Source: Bacillus carboniphilus
Lineage (GTDB): Bacteria > Bacillota > Bacilli > Bacillales > JC228
Assembly: GCF_039522365.1 (NCBI RefSeq)
Contig: NZ_BAAADJ010000011.1
Coordinates: forward strand, 57,432-121,431
DNA length: 64,000 nt
Direction of reading: 5' to 3'
Below, in pieces: positions 42,910 to 50,849 of the stretch. Below the pieces are notes generated by a model, which did not search any database, was not told the DNA's origin, and saw nothing but the letters and a program-made list of their open reading frames with translations. Position 1 is the stretch's first letter, and the number at the start of each line of letters is the position of its first letter. Made by a program: the position numbers and the translations under genes.

Positions 42910-43485
42910 ATGGCTGAGAGTGATTGGATCTTAAGGGCAAAGAAAGGAGACGAGGAAGCCTTTGCCTTTTTAGTAAACAAATACAACTATTTAATCAAAT
43001 CTACAATTGCTTTTTATATGAATAAACGCATGGTAGAAGATGTATCACAAGAAATATGGGTCCAAATTTATAAAAAGCTTTGGCAATTAGAGGATCCACA
43101 AAAATTTGTTCCTTGGGTAAGAAAACTTACCTACTATCATTGTGTAAATATCCGAAAAAAAACGAATACCATAAACAAGTTCGAATTAACATTAAGTGCG
43201 GAAAGCTGGGTACATCTATCTGAATCTCTTTCAGGTGAAAATTTTACAGTCCATGATTGGATGATTAAAAAAGAAGCAAAAAGAGAATTCAAAAGATTAC
43301 TAACCACCCTTCCAGGCAACTATGAAATGATGATTCGATTAAGGTATTTACACGAGCTTAGTTACGGTGAAATACATGAGTTAACAAACCTCCCATTAAG
43401 CACTATTAAATGGAGGATTTTTCAAGGAAAAAAACTATTAAAAGCTGTTTTACTTAAGAGCCTTAAAAGAAAGGGAGTCTATTAA
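42910..43485 (+). CDS. ECF-type RNA polymerase sigma factor
   Basis: Sigma-70 family factor of 191 residues with only regions 2 and 4. Region 2 begins LRAKKGDEEAFAFLVNKY and includes VEDVSQEIWVQIYKKLWQL with the usual D-x-x-Q-E; region 4 is MMIRLRYLHELSYGEIHELTNLPLSTIKWRIFQGKKLL near 145-182. ATG 42910 follows GAGGGG by six bases. The next gene starts one base after its stop and has no membrane segment, so it is not a standard anti-sigma factor. The target promoters cannot be told from this window. Confidence 0.88.
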   Translation: MAESDWILRAKKGDEEAFAFLVNKYNYLIKSTIAFYMNKRMVEDVSQEIWVQIYKKLWQLEDPQKFVPWVRKLTYYHCVNIRKKTNTINKFELTLSAESWVHLSESLSGENFTVHDWMIKKEAKREFKRLLTTLPGNYEMMIRLRYLHELSYGEIHELTNLPLSTIKWRIFQGKKLLKAVLLKSLKRKGVY

Positions 43486-43770
43486 ATGTCAACTGTAATG
43501 AGTGCAGACCGAATTTACTTTATGTTACGCGAAATCAAATCAATTGCAATGGAAGCATCCTTAACTGGAGGGATGAAAAAAGGGAGCAAAACTTTAGCTA
43601 CTATGTACAATCGTTGTCTTGAAACCCTTAGAGAAAATGACCCAGCGATTTCTACTCTTTTTGAGCCTTTAACCGAGGATGCTTCAGTCGACGAAATTGG
43701 AGTTTCAGCAGCACTTCTATCTAGATATATGAGACCTAATCAGGATCACTTAGAAGAGGATGATTATTAG
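43486..43770 (+). CDS. Unknown 94-residue protein co-transcribed with the sigma factor
   Basis: Soluble, mainly helical protein directly after the sigma gene (start immediately follows its TAA; AAGGGAG nine bases upstream). It begins MSTVMSADRIYFMLREIK and ends in the acidic tail EEDDY. No zinc motif, membrane segment or HTH is seen. Its position makes it a candidate regulator of the sigma factor, but nothing in the protein shows that. A hairpin follows. Confidence 0.75.
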   Translation: MSTVMSADRIYFMLREIKSIAMEASLTGGMKKGSKTLATMYNRCLETLRENDPAISTLFEPLTEDASVDEIGVSAALLSRYMRPNQDHLEEDDY

Positions 43771-43782
43771 TAATAAAATAAA

Positions 43783-43807
43783 GGGGCTTTTTTAAAGTCC
43801 TTTTTCC
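43783..43807 (+). terminator. Terminator of the sigma factor operon
   Basis: AAAGGGGC and GTCCTTTTT arms (one G-U pair) around a T/A loop, then TTTTTCC. Confidence 0.6.
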
Positions 43808-43927
43808 TTTTTCATTAAAACCATTGATTTTTCTAGCCGTTTCTTTATATTTCCTTCTTTACCGGGAACAATAACTGTTGGCTGATTATTATAATTGGGT
43901 AATCTAATGAAAAGGGAGATTAAAACC

Positions 43928-45019
43928 ATGTCGAAACACGCTATAGCGTCATTGAAGCTTATATTTTTTAGTAGCAGTATTATTTCCCTAATTCTTTCCT
44001 TTACTTTAATTAAGGTTCATGCCGAAGAATCCATGTTACCTCAGGCACCTATTTTTATTGACGAAGAACCTGTCACCACATCTTATATGATGAGAAGTGG
44101 ACATATACTTGTCCCTGCTCTCTTTTTCAAGCATACAGGTGCTCTAGTCGATTGGGATCATGAGTATCAATCGGTTGTCTTTCAAGCAAACGGCAAAAAG
44201 TTTGCACTACCCGTAGGAAAGAAGTTTACAGATGATTATGACAGTACAACTGGTACATGGAAGAGGGGCTCACTCTCAACAGAAACCGTTCAATTTGATG
44301 GTAAGCCTTTCGTCCCGCTAGTTGATGTTTCAAAGAAATTAGGGATGAATGTAAAATATGATCCCGTAATAAACCGGACCTTTATCACAACCAATATATC
44401 GCTTAATAAATCCAATTTTATTCAAAAAGCAGATACTTCTGAAAAACTTGTAGCTTTAACCTTTGATGATGGACCCGAAAACCATTATACGCCAATGATT
44501 CTAGATATTTTAAAAGAAAAAGGAGTTCCTGCTACTTTTTTTGTCATAGGAGATGAAATTAGCTCTTACCCTGAAATAATGAGGCGAATTGTAAATGAAG
44601 GACATTCAATCGGGAATCACACATGGAGCCACCCTGATCTAAGAAAGGGATGGTCTTCAAAAGTAAGAGAAGAAATTCAATCTACACAACAAGAGTTGCA
44701 AAGAGTTGTCGGAAGGAAATCGGACTTATTCCGCCCTCCCTATGGGGCCATCACAAAGGCAGATTTAATGGTATTGAATGAAATAGGAATGAGAAACATT
44801 CATTGGTCTGTCGATACTTTAGATTGGGGTGGACTGCCAGCAGATGATATCTTAGAAATCGTCCATCAAGATATTTCACCCGGAGGAATTATACTACAGC
44901 ATAATTTCCAACACGGCCTGCTATTGGACGGTTCTGTGGAAGCACTACCAAGGATTATTGACGACTTGAGGCAACAAGGATATACATTTGTAACGATACA
45001 AACTTTATTATCTAGATAA
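43928..45019 (+). CDS. Secreted polysaccharide deacetylase with stalk domain
   Basis: Exported enzyme predicted to deacetylate peptidoglycan or another cell-wall glycan. After a signal peptide (cleavage near VHA) come two copper-amine-oxidase-N-like repeats (about 40-145), including ILVPALFFKHTGALVDWD and KPFVPLVDVSKKLGMNVKYD, then a NodB domain with TFDDGPEN, HTWSHPD, RPPYGA and the late HNFQHG. 363 residues from ATG 43928, nine bases after AAAAGGGAG; the frame opens earlier at 43895 with TTG but no site. A perfect terminator follows. It resembles B. subtilis PdaA/YlxY-type enzymes in the catalytic part. Confidence 0.88.
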   Translation: MSKHAIASLKLIFFSSSIISLILSFTLIKVHAEESMLPQAPIFIDEEPVTTSYMMRSGHILVPALFFKHTGALVDWDHEYQSVVFQANGKKFALPVGKKFTDDYDSTTGTWKRGSLSTETVQFDGKPFVPLVDVSKKLGMNVKYDPVINRTFITTNISLNKSNFIQKADTSEKLVALTFDDGPENHYTPMILDILKEKGVPATFFVIGDEISSYPEIMRRIVNEGHSIGNHTWSHPDLRKGWSSKVREEIQSTQQELQRVVGRKSDLFRPPYGAITKADLMVLNEIGMRNIHWSVDTLDWGGLPADDILEIVHQDISPGGIILQHNFQHGLLLDGSVEALPRIIDDLRQQGYTFVTIQTLLSR

Positions 45020-45026
45020 AAAAATA

Positions 45027-45063
45027 AAACAAACTGCTGTCCAATTAGAACAGCAGTTTGTTT
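45027..45063. terminator. Bidirectional terminator
   Basis: Perfect 14-bp arms AAACAAACTGCTGT and ACAGCAGTTTGTTT with a nine-base loop between converging genes. Confidence 0.9.
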
Positions 45064-45077
45064 ATTTTCTATCTTAT

Positions 45078-46856
45078 TTACTTTGCTAGATTAGTTAACA
45101 CTGAAAGGTCATTCAATGACATATTAGGATAGTAGGTCGTTAAAATACTGTCATATTCGTACCCTAATGTTGTACCAAGGTAATAAGCACCGTATTGACT
45201 CATTCCAACACCGTGGCCGTTTCCTCCGCCATAGAATGTAACTCCTTTTTCCTCATCCACTTCAAAACCAAAGAATGCTGATGGAAGGATTGTGTAGTTA
45301 TTTAATGTTCCAGTATAATCTGTGCTTCCAGCGGTAGCGCGATGCAAGACAACATTTCCATCGCCCGTAAAGGCATTGCTTGGTCTAATTGTGAAACGAA
45401 TATTGTACTCTTTTATAATCTTATAGGTGCCTGTTGTTCCTTCAATCACAAGCTCCATAATATTTCCGCCATCTCCACGTTTAGCCACGTACATGTCCAC
45501 AAGCTCCCCAATTCCTTCCTCAGGAATTGGCTGGCTTACAAACTCTCCCGCTTCATTTTCGGTCAACACAAATTTAGGATCAGCTGCTTGTCTACTGATG
45601 ATGTTTGCATTGATTGTATTCTCTAACTCTTCTTTTGATAAGCTAACCTTCCATCTAAACCAAGGAGAGTTTCCATCATAGCCTGTATGAGATAATGTTT
45701 TATAGAATTCAAGAATTTCTTCTTCACTTTGTGTATCAATTTCAAGCATCTGACTAGGGTCATTCGGATCAAATGTATGACTTTGTGCGATCAAGTACGG
45801 TAGGACTTCACTTGGGAAAGTACCATCGCTTTCTGCCCATACCTGATGCTTAGAAGCCCCATATCCTCCAGACGTAGAATAATATCTAGCATCTACTAAA
45901 CTACCATCTTCCCCTAACATAATAACACCAGCCGTTTCGTTTACAGCCTGTGTTGTAATGGCATTTTCCGGAGTATTGTTATAAACCTGGCTCATAACGC
46001 TGTCTAAAACAAAGAACCCATCCTTAGCGAAACGGTCACTTAAGTAATCCCCTAATGCATAGGTTCTAGCTGCAACCGCTTGTGCTTTCAGTGCATTCAG
46101 TCCAAAATAAGCAGGCATTTCACTAGGAACCACTTGATATAAATATTGCTCGAAATCCACTTCGTTTATTAGGTTTAGCTTATCTCCCGCTTCAGAAGTA
46201 GTGATTTCAAAGAACCCACGATAAGATGGATCCCCACTTGCTCTTGTTATATTCTCGACTTTGATTTTACTTCCCTCTTCGGTAAAAGCATAAAGTCTAT
46301 TTGGAGTCGTATATAATACATCTCCATTAGCACCTGTCACAGTAATTTCTCCAGAATCCGGAGCAAACGTAACTTTTTCCCCTGCAGCAATGGACAAGGT
46401 TTCACCAGCCAATTTATCAACGATTTCAAGTCCCGCTTGAGAACTTAATACGACTGTTTCGTGATCAACCGTTGCAAAACCTGATGTCATAATCCCAACT
46501 CTCATAGATTCTATTGGAGTTGGTCCATCAATAAAAACTTTCGTGATTTCATTCTTATGGTTCACCCGAACCGTTACATTTTCTGCACCCACTCTTACAT
46601 CATCTAGGGTATTTTGGTACACTCTATTTTCGCCTTTTTGTGTTACATCATAATTCTTCGCAAGCTTTATTTCACCCTGAAGCTCTAATTCGAGGGTTCC
46701 ATTTTCTTGATCCTTCGCCATAATCTTTTCCGTATACTCAACCCATGATCTGTTTTCTTCTGATGCAGAAGCTTGTCCTAACTGTGGAATAAGCCCAATG
46801 AAAAGAACGGTGATGGCCAGTACACGAATCCATTTACCAACTTGATTAGTCATCAT
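45078..46856 (-). CDS. Secreted SpoIID/LytB domain protein
   Basis: Exported protein of 592 residues with a signal peptide ending at ASA. The C-terminal 350 residues hold a SpoIID domain: VDFEQYLYQVVPSEMPAYFG, ALKAQAVAARTYAL and GHGVGMSQYGAYYLG. SpoIID in B. subtilis is a 343-residue lytic transglycosylase used in engulfment; LytB is a 705-residue amidase modifier. This protein has an extra 230-residue N-terminal part rich in beta structure and so lies closer to LytB-type architecture. ATG 46856 follows GAGGGAG. It is not next to murAA, which argues that it is not the engulfment SpoIID itself. Confidence 0.85.
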   Translation of the reverse strand: MMTNQVGKWIRVLAITVLFIGLIPQLGQASASEENRSWVEYTEKIMAKDQENGTLELELQGEIKLAKNYDVTQKGENRVYQNTLDDVRVGAENVTVRVNHKNEITKVFIDGPTPIESMRVGIMTSGFATVDHETVVLSSQAGLEIVDKLAGETLSIAAGEKVTFAPDSGEITVTGANGDVLYTTPNRLYAFTEEGSKIKVENITRASGDPSYRGFFEITTSEAGDKLNLINEVDFEQYLYQVVPSEMPAYFGLNALKAQAVAARTYALGDYLSDRFAKDGFFVLDSVMSQVYNNTPENAITTQAVNETAGVIMLGEDGSLVDARYYSTSGGYGASKHQVWAESDGTFPSEVLPYLIAQSHTFDPNDPSQMLEIDTQSEEEILEFYKTLSHTGYDGNSPWFRWKVSLSKEELENTINANIISRQAADPKFVLTENEAGEFVSQPIPEEGIGELVDMYVAKRGDGGNIMELVIEGTTGTYKIIKEYNIRFTIRPSNAFTGDGNVVLHRATAGSTDYTGTLNNYTILPSAFFGFEVDEEKGVTFYGGGNGHGVGMSQYGAYYLGTTLGYEYDSILTTYYPNMSLNDLSVLTNLAK

Positions 46857-47176
46857 ACAATACTCCCTCACTTCATTATTTTGATAGCGCTTTCTAAATC
46901 TAGCAAACTATTTTACATTTCTCCTTTTTTAGTAGATTGTGGATTTATCGTAACATATTAAATTTTCAGAAAAAAGGGACGTTATACCTGTCTAGTTGTC
47001 TATACATTTAATGCTTTTTTAAAGAAAAATAAGCCTTTAGACATAGGTATTTTTCTGACTTTACTTCTAACAATCAGGTTCTTTTTAGAAACAAAAAACC
47101 TATTATGGCAAAACACCATAATAGGTTTTAAATTGATGCAAGCAACAGTGGTTAATCTGTTTCCCTTGCAACAAGG
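46857..47176. other. Intergenic region upstream of the SpoIID-domain gene, left flank of the Tn7-like end
   Basis: About 320 AT-rich bases without a gene. It should contain the promoter of the SpoIID-domain gene. The only clear structure is the hairpin at 47095-47130. CAAGG (47172-47176) directly abuts the putative transposon end and would be one copy of a five-base target duplication. Confidence 0.5.
47095..47130. terminator. Terminator-like hairpin just outside the Tn7-like left end
   Basis: Perfect 14-bp arms AAAACCTATTATGG and CCATAATAGGTTTT with a seven-base loop, with A and T runs on both sides. No gene now ends next to it on either strand, so it may have belonged to a gene displaced by the insertion. 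Confidence 0.75.
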
Positions 47177-47328
47177 TGTAGCTTTAAAATAAAGTTTGAT
47201 TAAAAATGGTCTGCAAACATTGATTTTATATATAGAAGAAACCTACTCATTTTTAACAAAGTTTGATCAAAATGAGTGGGTGTTCATTTAGAATGGTTTA
47301 TTTTTTTAAAAAAAGTTTGATTAAAAAT
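47177..47328. mobile_element. Tn7-L-like transposon end with three TnsB-site-like repeats
   Basis: Terminal TGT (47177-47179) is followed by eight bases and AATAAAGT, the same spacing as in the Tn7 left end. The repeat AAAGTTTGAT occurs at 47191, 47258 and 47312, always as AANAAAGTTTGATYAAAA, in one orientation and 67 and 54 bases apart. Three spread sites are the mark of the left end; the right end of Tn7 has four overlapping ones. Confidence 0.75.
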
Positions 47329-47371
47329 CATTCTATCTCGTTATTATCGAGGCTGATTTAGTGAAATAAAA

Positions 47372-49207
47372 CTATCCTACTGTTACTGGAGAACGAACTA
47401 GGGATAAAAACTCTAATATCATCTCAGTGAATTCGAATTTCAATTCACCATTATCATCTTTATAGCTTTCCATTTCTCTAATTTGTTCAAATGTCATTTT
47501 TGGCCAAAAATATTCTAGTACTTTTCCTTTTGCTACACCTGTATGTTGATTAATTATTACTTTTGCATCATCATAATCGTTAATTGTAAAAGAAACATCA
47601 AAACAATCCGAATGTAAATAATTCTCTGGTTCTCTCTTTCTAGTCAAGTATGCTTTAATACCTTGCTTTCTTAGTTTACTTACTGTGTCATTATTCTTTT
47701 GAGCCTCAGGTGTAGGCAAATCTGAATCTAAAAGTACACACCATGGTACATTAAATTGTTCGGCTAATTTTAATGTTTTCCAAGACTTTAAATTCCCACA
47801 TCCACCTGTAGGAACAAATGCAAATCCGCTTTCTTGAAGCGTTACAGGAATTACATCTCCTTCTTTAAGCTTTTCACATAAATGGCGAATAAATACTACA
47901 TCACCTTGACCTTCTAATAATAATACTGCCTTTGTTGTTTTATTTATTGGCTCTGACAATAATCCTAATGTATCAGCAATTTCTTCATAAACACTATCAG
48001 TATTTGATTTAATGATTCTCTTACCGTCTTCTTTCGTAACAAATCTTAAACTCTCTAATGGTAATAAGCCAGCTAAAGCAGGTGTATGGGTTGTTAATAT
48101 CACTTGAGAATTTGTATTATATGCTAATTGTAAGAATGACTTTATCAGCATTTCTTGATGTTTTGGATGCTGGGAAGTTTCTGGCTCTTCAAAGCCGTAA
48201 ATAACATTTTGTGAGGAACTTTCTTGAAGCTTCCTTTCGACCTCGGCCCTGAAGAAATTTAAAAGGATTAGCCTCCTTACACCGCTTCCTCGTTTATTTA
48301 TTGATATTCCATCATCAGATTGAATAGTTAATTTAAACAATGAATCAAATTTAGGTTCTGATTTAAATTCAGGAGTTAATGTTGAAGCTAGTTCATTATC
48401 CATTTCCTTCAATTTTTCCAAAGTACGACTTGCTGTTTCTATAGCTTTATTTCTTACATCTTCTTTTATTTTTTCAATTTCAGTATTTAGTTCTCTCAAT
48501 GCCTCTTGTATTGCTAATCCCATTGGATCTGTAACCTCTTTGTCATTATCCTTACTCGGTCGATCAGATTGAAACAACGAATAGATTGGTAAGAATCTCT
48601 CTAAGGATTCATATATTTTTTTAGAGTCCTCTTTATCAACTAGCAATTCCGTTAATTGTAAATTTAACTCGCTAGCATTCTGCCAAATCGCTCTTCTCAA
48701 ACTAGCATTACTATTTGCATTATATTGGCTACTTTCGACTCCTAACTCCCTAGCTAATTTTTTTAACTCAGTTCTTTTCAATGCTAATAAATTATTATAA
48801 GGTTCAATATTTGGGTGATTACAAATGATATAAATACTTGCTTTCGGCTTTGCCGCTGTTGCCTTATAAACCTTTTTTATTTCAAAATCATTATGTGAAT
48901 TTAAAAGATATTCGTCTTCTAAAGTAGTTTCTGAAGATGTATCTAAAGTGATTTTTTGTGGAAGATTAGTAAATACACATGAAATTTCAATGATTTCATC
49001 CTCGGCATCAACACTTAAATCCTCCCTTTCGCATACAATCATCGAATTATTAAAAAATATTTCTAATGCTTCTAATATTGTAGATTTCCCCGCATCATTT
49101 TTCCCTATAAATGCCGTTAAATTTTCAAAATCTACAGTAATCGTATCTTTATACCCTCTAAAATTACGTAATTTTATAGTTTTTAATTTCACAAAAGGCA
49201 CCACCAT
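47372..49207 (-). CDS. OLD family ATP-dependent endonuclease (AAA ATPase plus TOPRIM)
   Basis: 611-residue protein of the overcoming-lysogenization-defect family. Walker A FIGKNDAGKST is at residues 33-43 after the SMC-like start IKLRNFRGYKD; the ABC-type signature and Walker B lie near 305-340 (RGSGVRRLILLNFF, YGFEEPETSQHP). The C-terminal TOPRIM nuclease has VLLLEGQGDVVF and the acidic pair in VLLDSDLP. OLD proteins act in phage defence, alone or with a GajB helicase; no helicase gene is beside it, so it is a class 1 type. ATG 49207 has no clear ribosome site; GTG 49192 (MKLKTIKL) is an alternative. Probably transposon cargo. Confidence 0.88.
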   Translation of the reverse strand: MVVPFVKLKTIKLRNFRGYKDTITVDFENLTAFIGKNDAGKSTILEALEIFFNNSMIVCEREDLSVDAEDEIIEISCVFTNLPQKITLDTSSETTLEDEYLLNSHNDFEIKKVYKATAAKPKASIYIICNHPNIEPYNNLLALKRTELKKLARELGVESSQYNANSNASLRRAIWQNASELNLQLTELLVDKEDSKKIYESLERFLPIYSLFQSDRPSKDNDKEVTDPMGLAIQEALRELNTEIEKIKEDVRNKAIETASRTLEKLKEMDNELASTLTPEFKSEPKFDSLFKLTIQSDDGISINKRGSGVRRLILLNFFRAEVERKLQESSSQNVIYGFEEPETSQHPKHQEMLIKSFLQLAYNTNSQVILTTHTPALAGLLPLESLRFVTKEDGKRIIKSNTDSVYEEIADTLGLLSEPINKTTKAVLLLEGQGDVVFIRHLCEKLKEGDVIPVTLQESGFAFVPTGGCGNLKSWKTLKLAEQFNVPWCVLLDSDLPTPEAQKNNDTVSKLRKQGIKAYLTRKREPENYLHSDCFDVSFTINDYDDAKVIINQHTGVAKGKVLEYFWPKMTFEQIREMESYKDDNGELKFEFTEMILEFLSLVRSPVTVG

Positions 49208-49319
49208 TTAACAATATTATACTTGCAATTTAATCCATACTATAGCTGAATTTCCCAAAGTTTTTTTGTGAATCGTGAATATTTATTTGTTCCCTAACCA
49301 AAATATTTAAAATGACCTC

Positions 49320-50849
49320 TTAATAAATATCTCTAATAATTCTTCTAGCCCTATGCTCAACATCTCTCTTCCCATGCCTCAAAGTTAAGAATTTAATACT
49401 ATAAGAATCTAACTGTTCTTTATCCCAAGTCCCATGCCTGACAATTAAACCATTTAAAATTTGTTGAAAGTAATGACCTTTATTGGGCTGATTACTAAAA
49501 AAACATATCAAAGTTGATAATGCCCTATCTTCACGCTCAACTTCAATGACACTGATTTCCAGATTTGAAAACAACACAATTTCGGCAATCACATATTTCC
49601 TCTCCGTAATACCATTACTTAAATAAACAAATCGTTTGGTATCAGAAAACTCTTTTAAGCTCCCTTGTATTACATTAATCGACTGTACTTCAGAGTAATT
49701 CTCTAATACTTTCAGCACTTTTATAAACTCGCCCAATTCCCCTTGTACCTGTATATCATAAAGCGATTTGTTTTCTAGTCCTTTAGCAACCTTACTCCCA
49801 CCAACATCTGACATAGCTCTTTTACCTTGATCATCAACAAAGTGTTTTTTCGTATTTTCATCTTCAAAGTCACGCTGTTTATTTGAACTTTTACGGATTT
49901 TCGTGACTTTTGGTAATTTCAAATACTCATGTAATTGATTATCCATTTCAATTAAATCGAAGTTATCTGTTGTGCCTTCAACCTCTTCATCTAAGGTTAA
50001 CTCACTTTGCTGACCGCTATTGTTAACTTTGCTATGAAGGGTATACTTTTTCGCTTCTCCTGATTTTTCAGTTTGTACAATTTCAGGATGCGTGAAAGTA
50101 ATTTCAGAATAGGGAATTTGCTTATTCTTAACATTTGTTATTCTAAGTATTGTACCACCCGATGAACTAGGCTTAACAATAGCTTTAATTGTAAGAGACT
50201 GAGCAAATAGCCAACTAAATTTTAAAATCCCGGTATTAACAAATGTGTAGGCAACACTTTCAAATACTCTTCTTAAATCTTGATTCGATAGTAACCACAC
50301 TAATTGGTAGAGATAATTATCTTGGGTGTATTTGCGATGATACAATGATGAAAAATCGAGGTGAATTCTTTTCGCTTCGTGCTGCTCAATGAAATATTGT
50401 GGAAATGAATTTGTTTCAAAAAGTCTATAAAGTAAAAAGCGGTTGGTTGCTAAAATACTCCGCACGACTTCTATTAACGGAAGAGTATATTTTTTATTCT
50501 TATAAGAAACGGTGAAACTACGCGACATATCCTTGTCATTAGTCCCATAAATAATCCATTCTTTTTCAAAGTAACTCACATCACTCGGATAGATGGTTAT
50601 TTCTACTTCATCTGTCCCTACCGGTGGGATACTTTTACTTATATCACCATTTAAATAGTAATGTTGGATTGCTAAAGCCGGCAAAGTTCCCCAGTCTGCC
50701 AATAGCTTTTCTATTTTACCCTTAAATCTGAAGTATGCATAAAACATAATTTTCTTATCTTGTGTAAAAGGAGAACTAATCCAAGTTAATTGTGCTTTCT
50801 CTCCATTTTTAAATGGCCAATTATCCAATTTAACTAGTTGATTGCTCAT
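49320..50849 (-). CDS. tnsE: Tn7-like transposition protein TnsE
   Basis: 509-residue protein that in Tn7 steers insertion to replicating lagging-strand DNA and conjugal plasmids by binding the sliding clamp and 3' recessed ends. It begins MSNQLVKLDNWPFKNGEKAQL and shows the Bacillus TnsE pattern, including an N-terminal WISSPFTQDKK element and a basic C-terminus (HGKRDVEHRARRIIRDIY). Tn7 TnsE has 538 residues. The start overlaps the 3' end of tnsD by 20 bases. The frame is intact. I identify it by similarity, length and its position after tnsD. TnsE needs TnsABC, which are absent. Confidence 0.8.
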   Translation of the reverse strand: MSNQLVKLDNWPFKNGEKAQLTWISSPFTQDKKIMFYAYFRFKGKIEKLLADWGTLPALAIQHYYLNGDISKSIPPVGTDEVEITIYPSDVSYFEKEWIIYGTNDKDMSRSFTVSYKNKKYTLPLIEVVRSILATNRFLLYRLFETNSFPQYFIEQHEAKRIHLDFSSLYHRKYTQDNYLYQLVWLLSNQDLRRVFESVAYTFVNTGILKFSWLFAQSLTIKAIVKPSSSGGTILRITNVKNKQIPYSEITFTHPEIVQTEKSGEAKKYTLHSKVNNSGQQSELTLDEEVEGTTDNFDLIEMDNQLHEYLKLPKVTKIRKSSNKQRDFEDENTKKHFVDDQGKRAMSDVGGSKVAKGLENKSLYDIQVQGELGEFIKVLKVLENYSEVQSINVIQGSLKEFSDTKRFVYLSNGITERKYVIAEIVLFSNLEISVIEVEREDRALSTLICFFSNQPNKGHYFQQILNGLIVRHGTWDKEQLDSYSIKFLTLRHGKRDVEHRARRIIRDIY

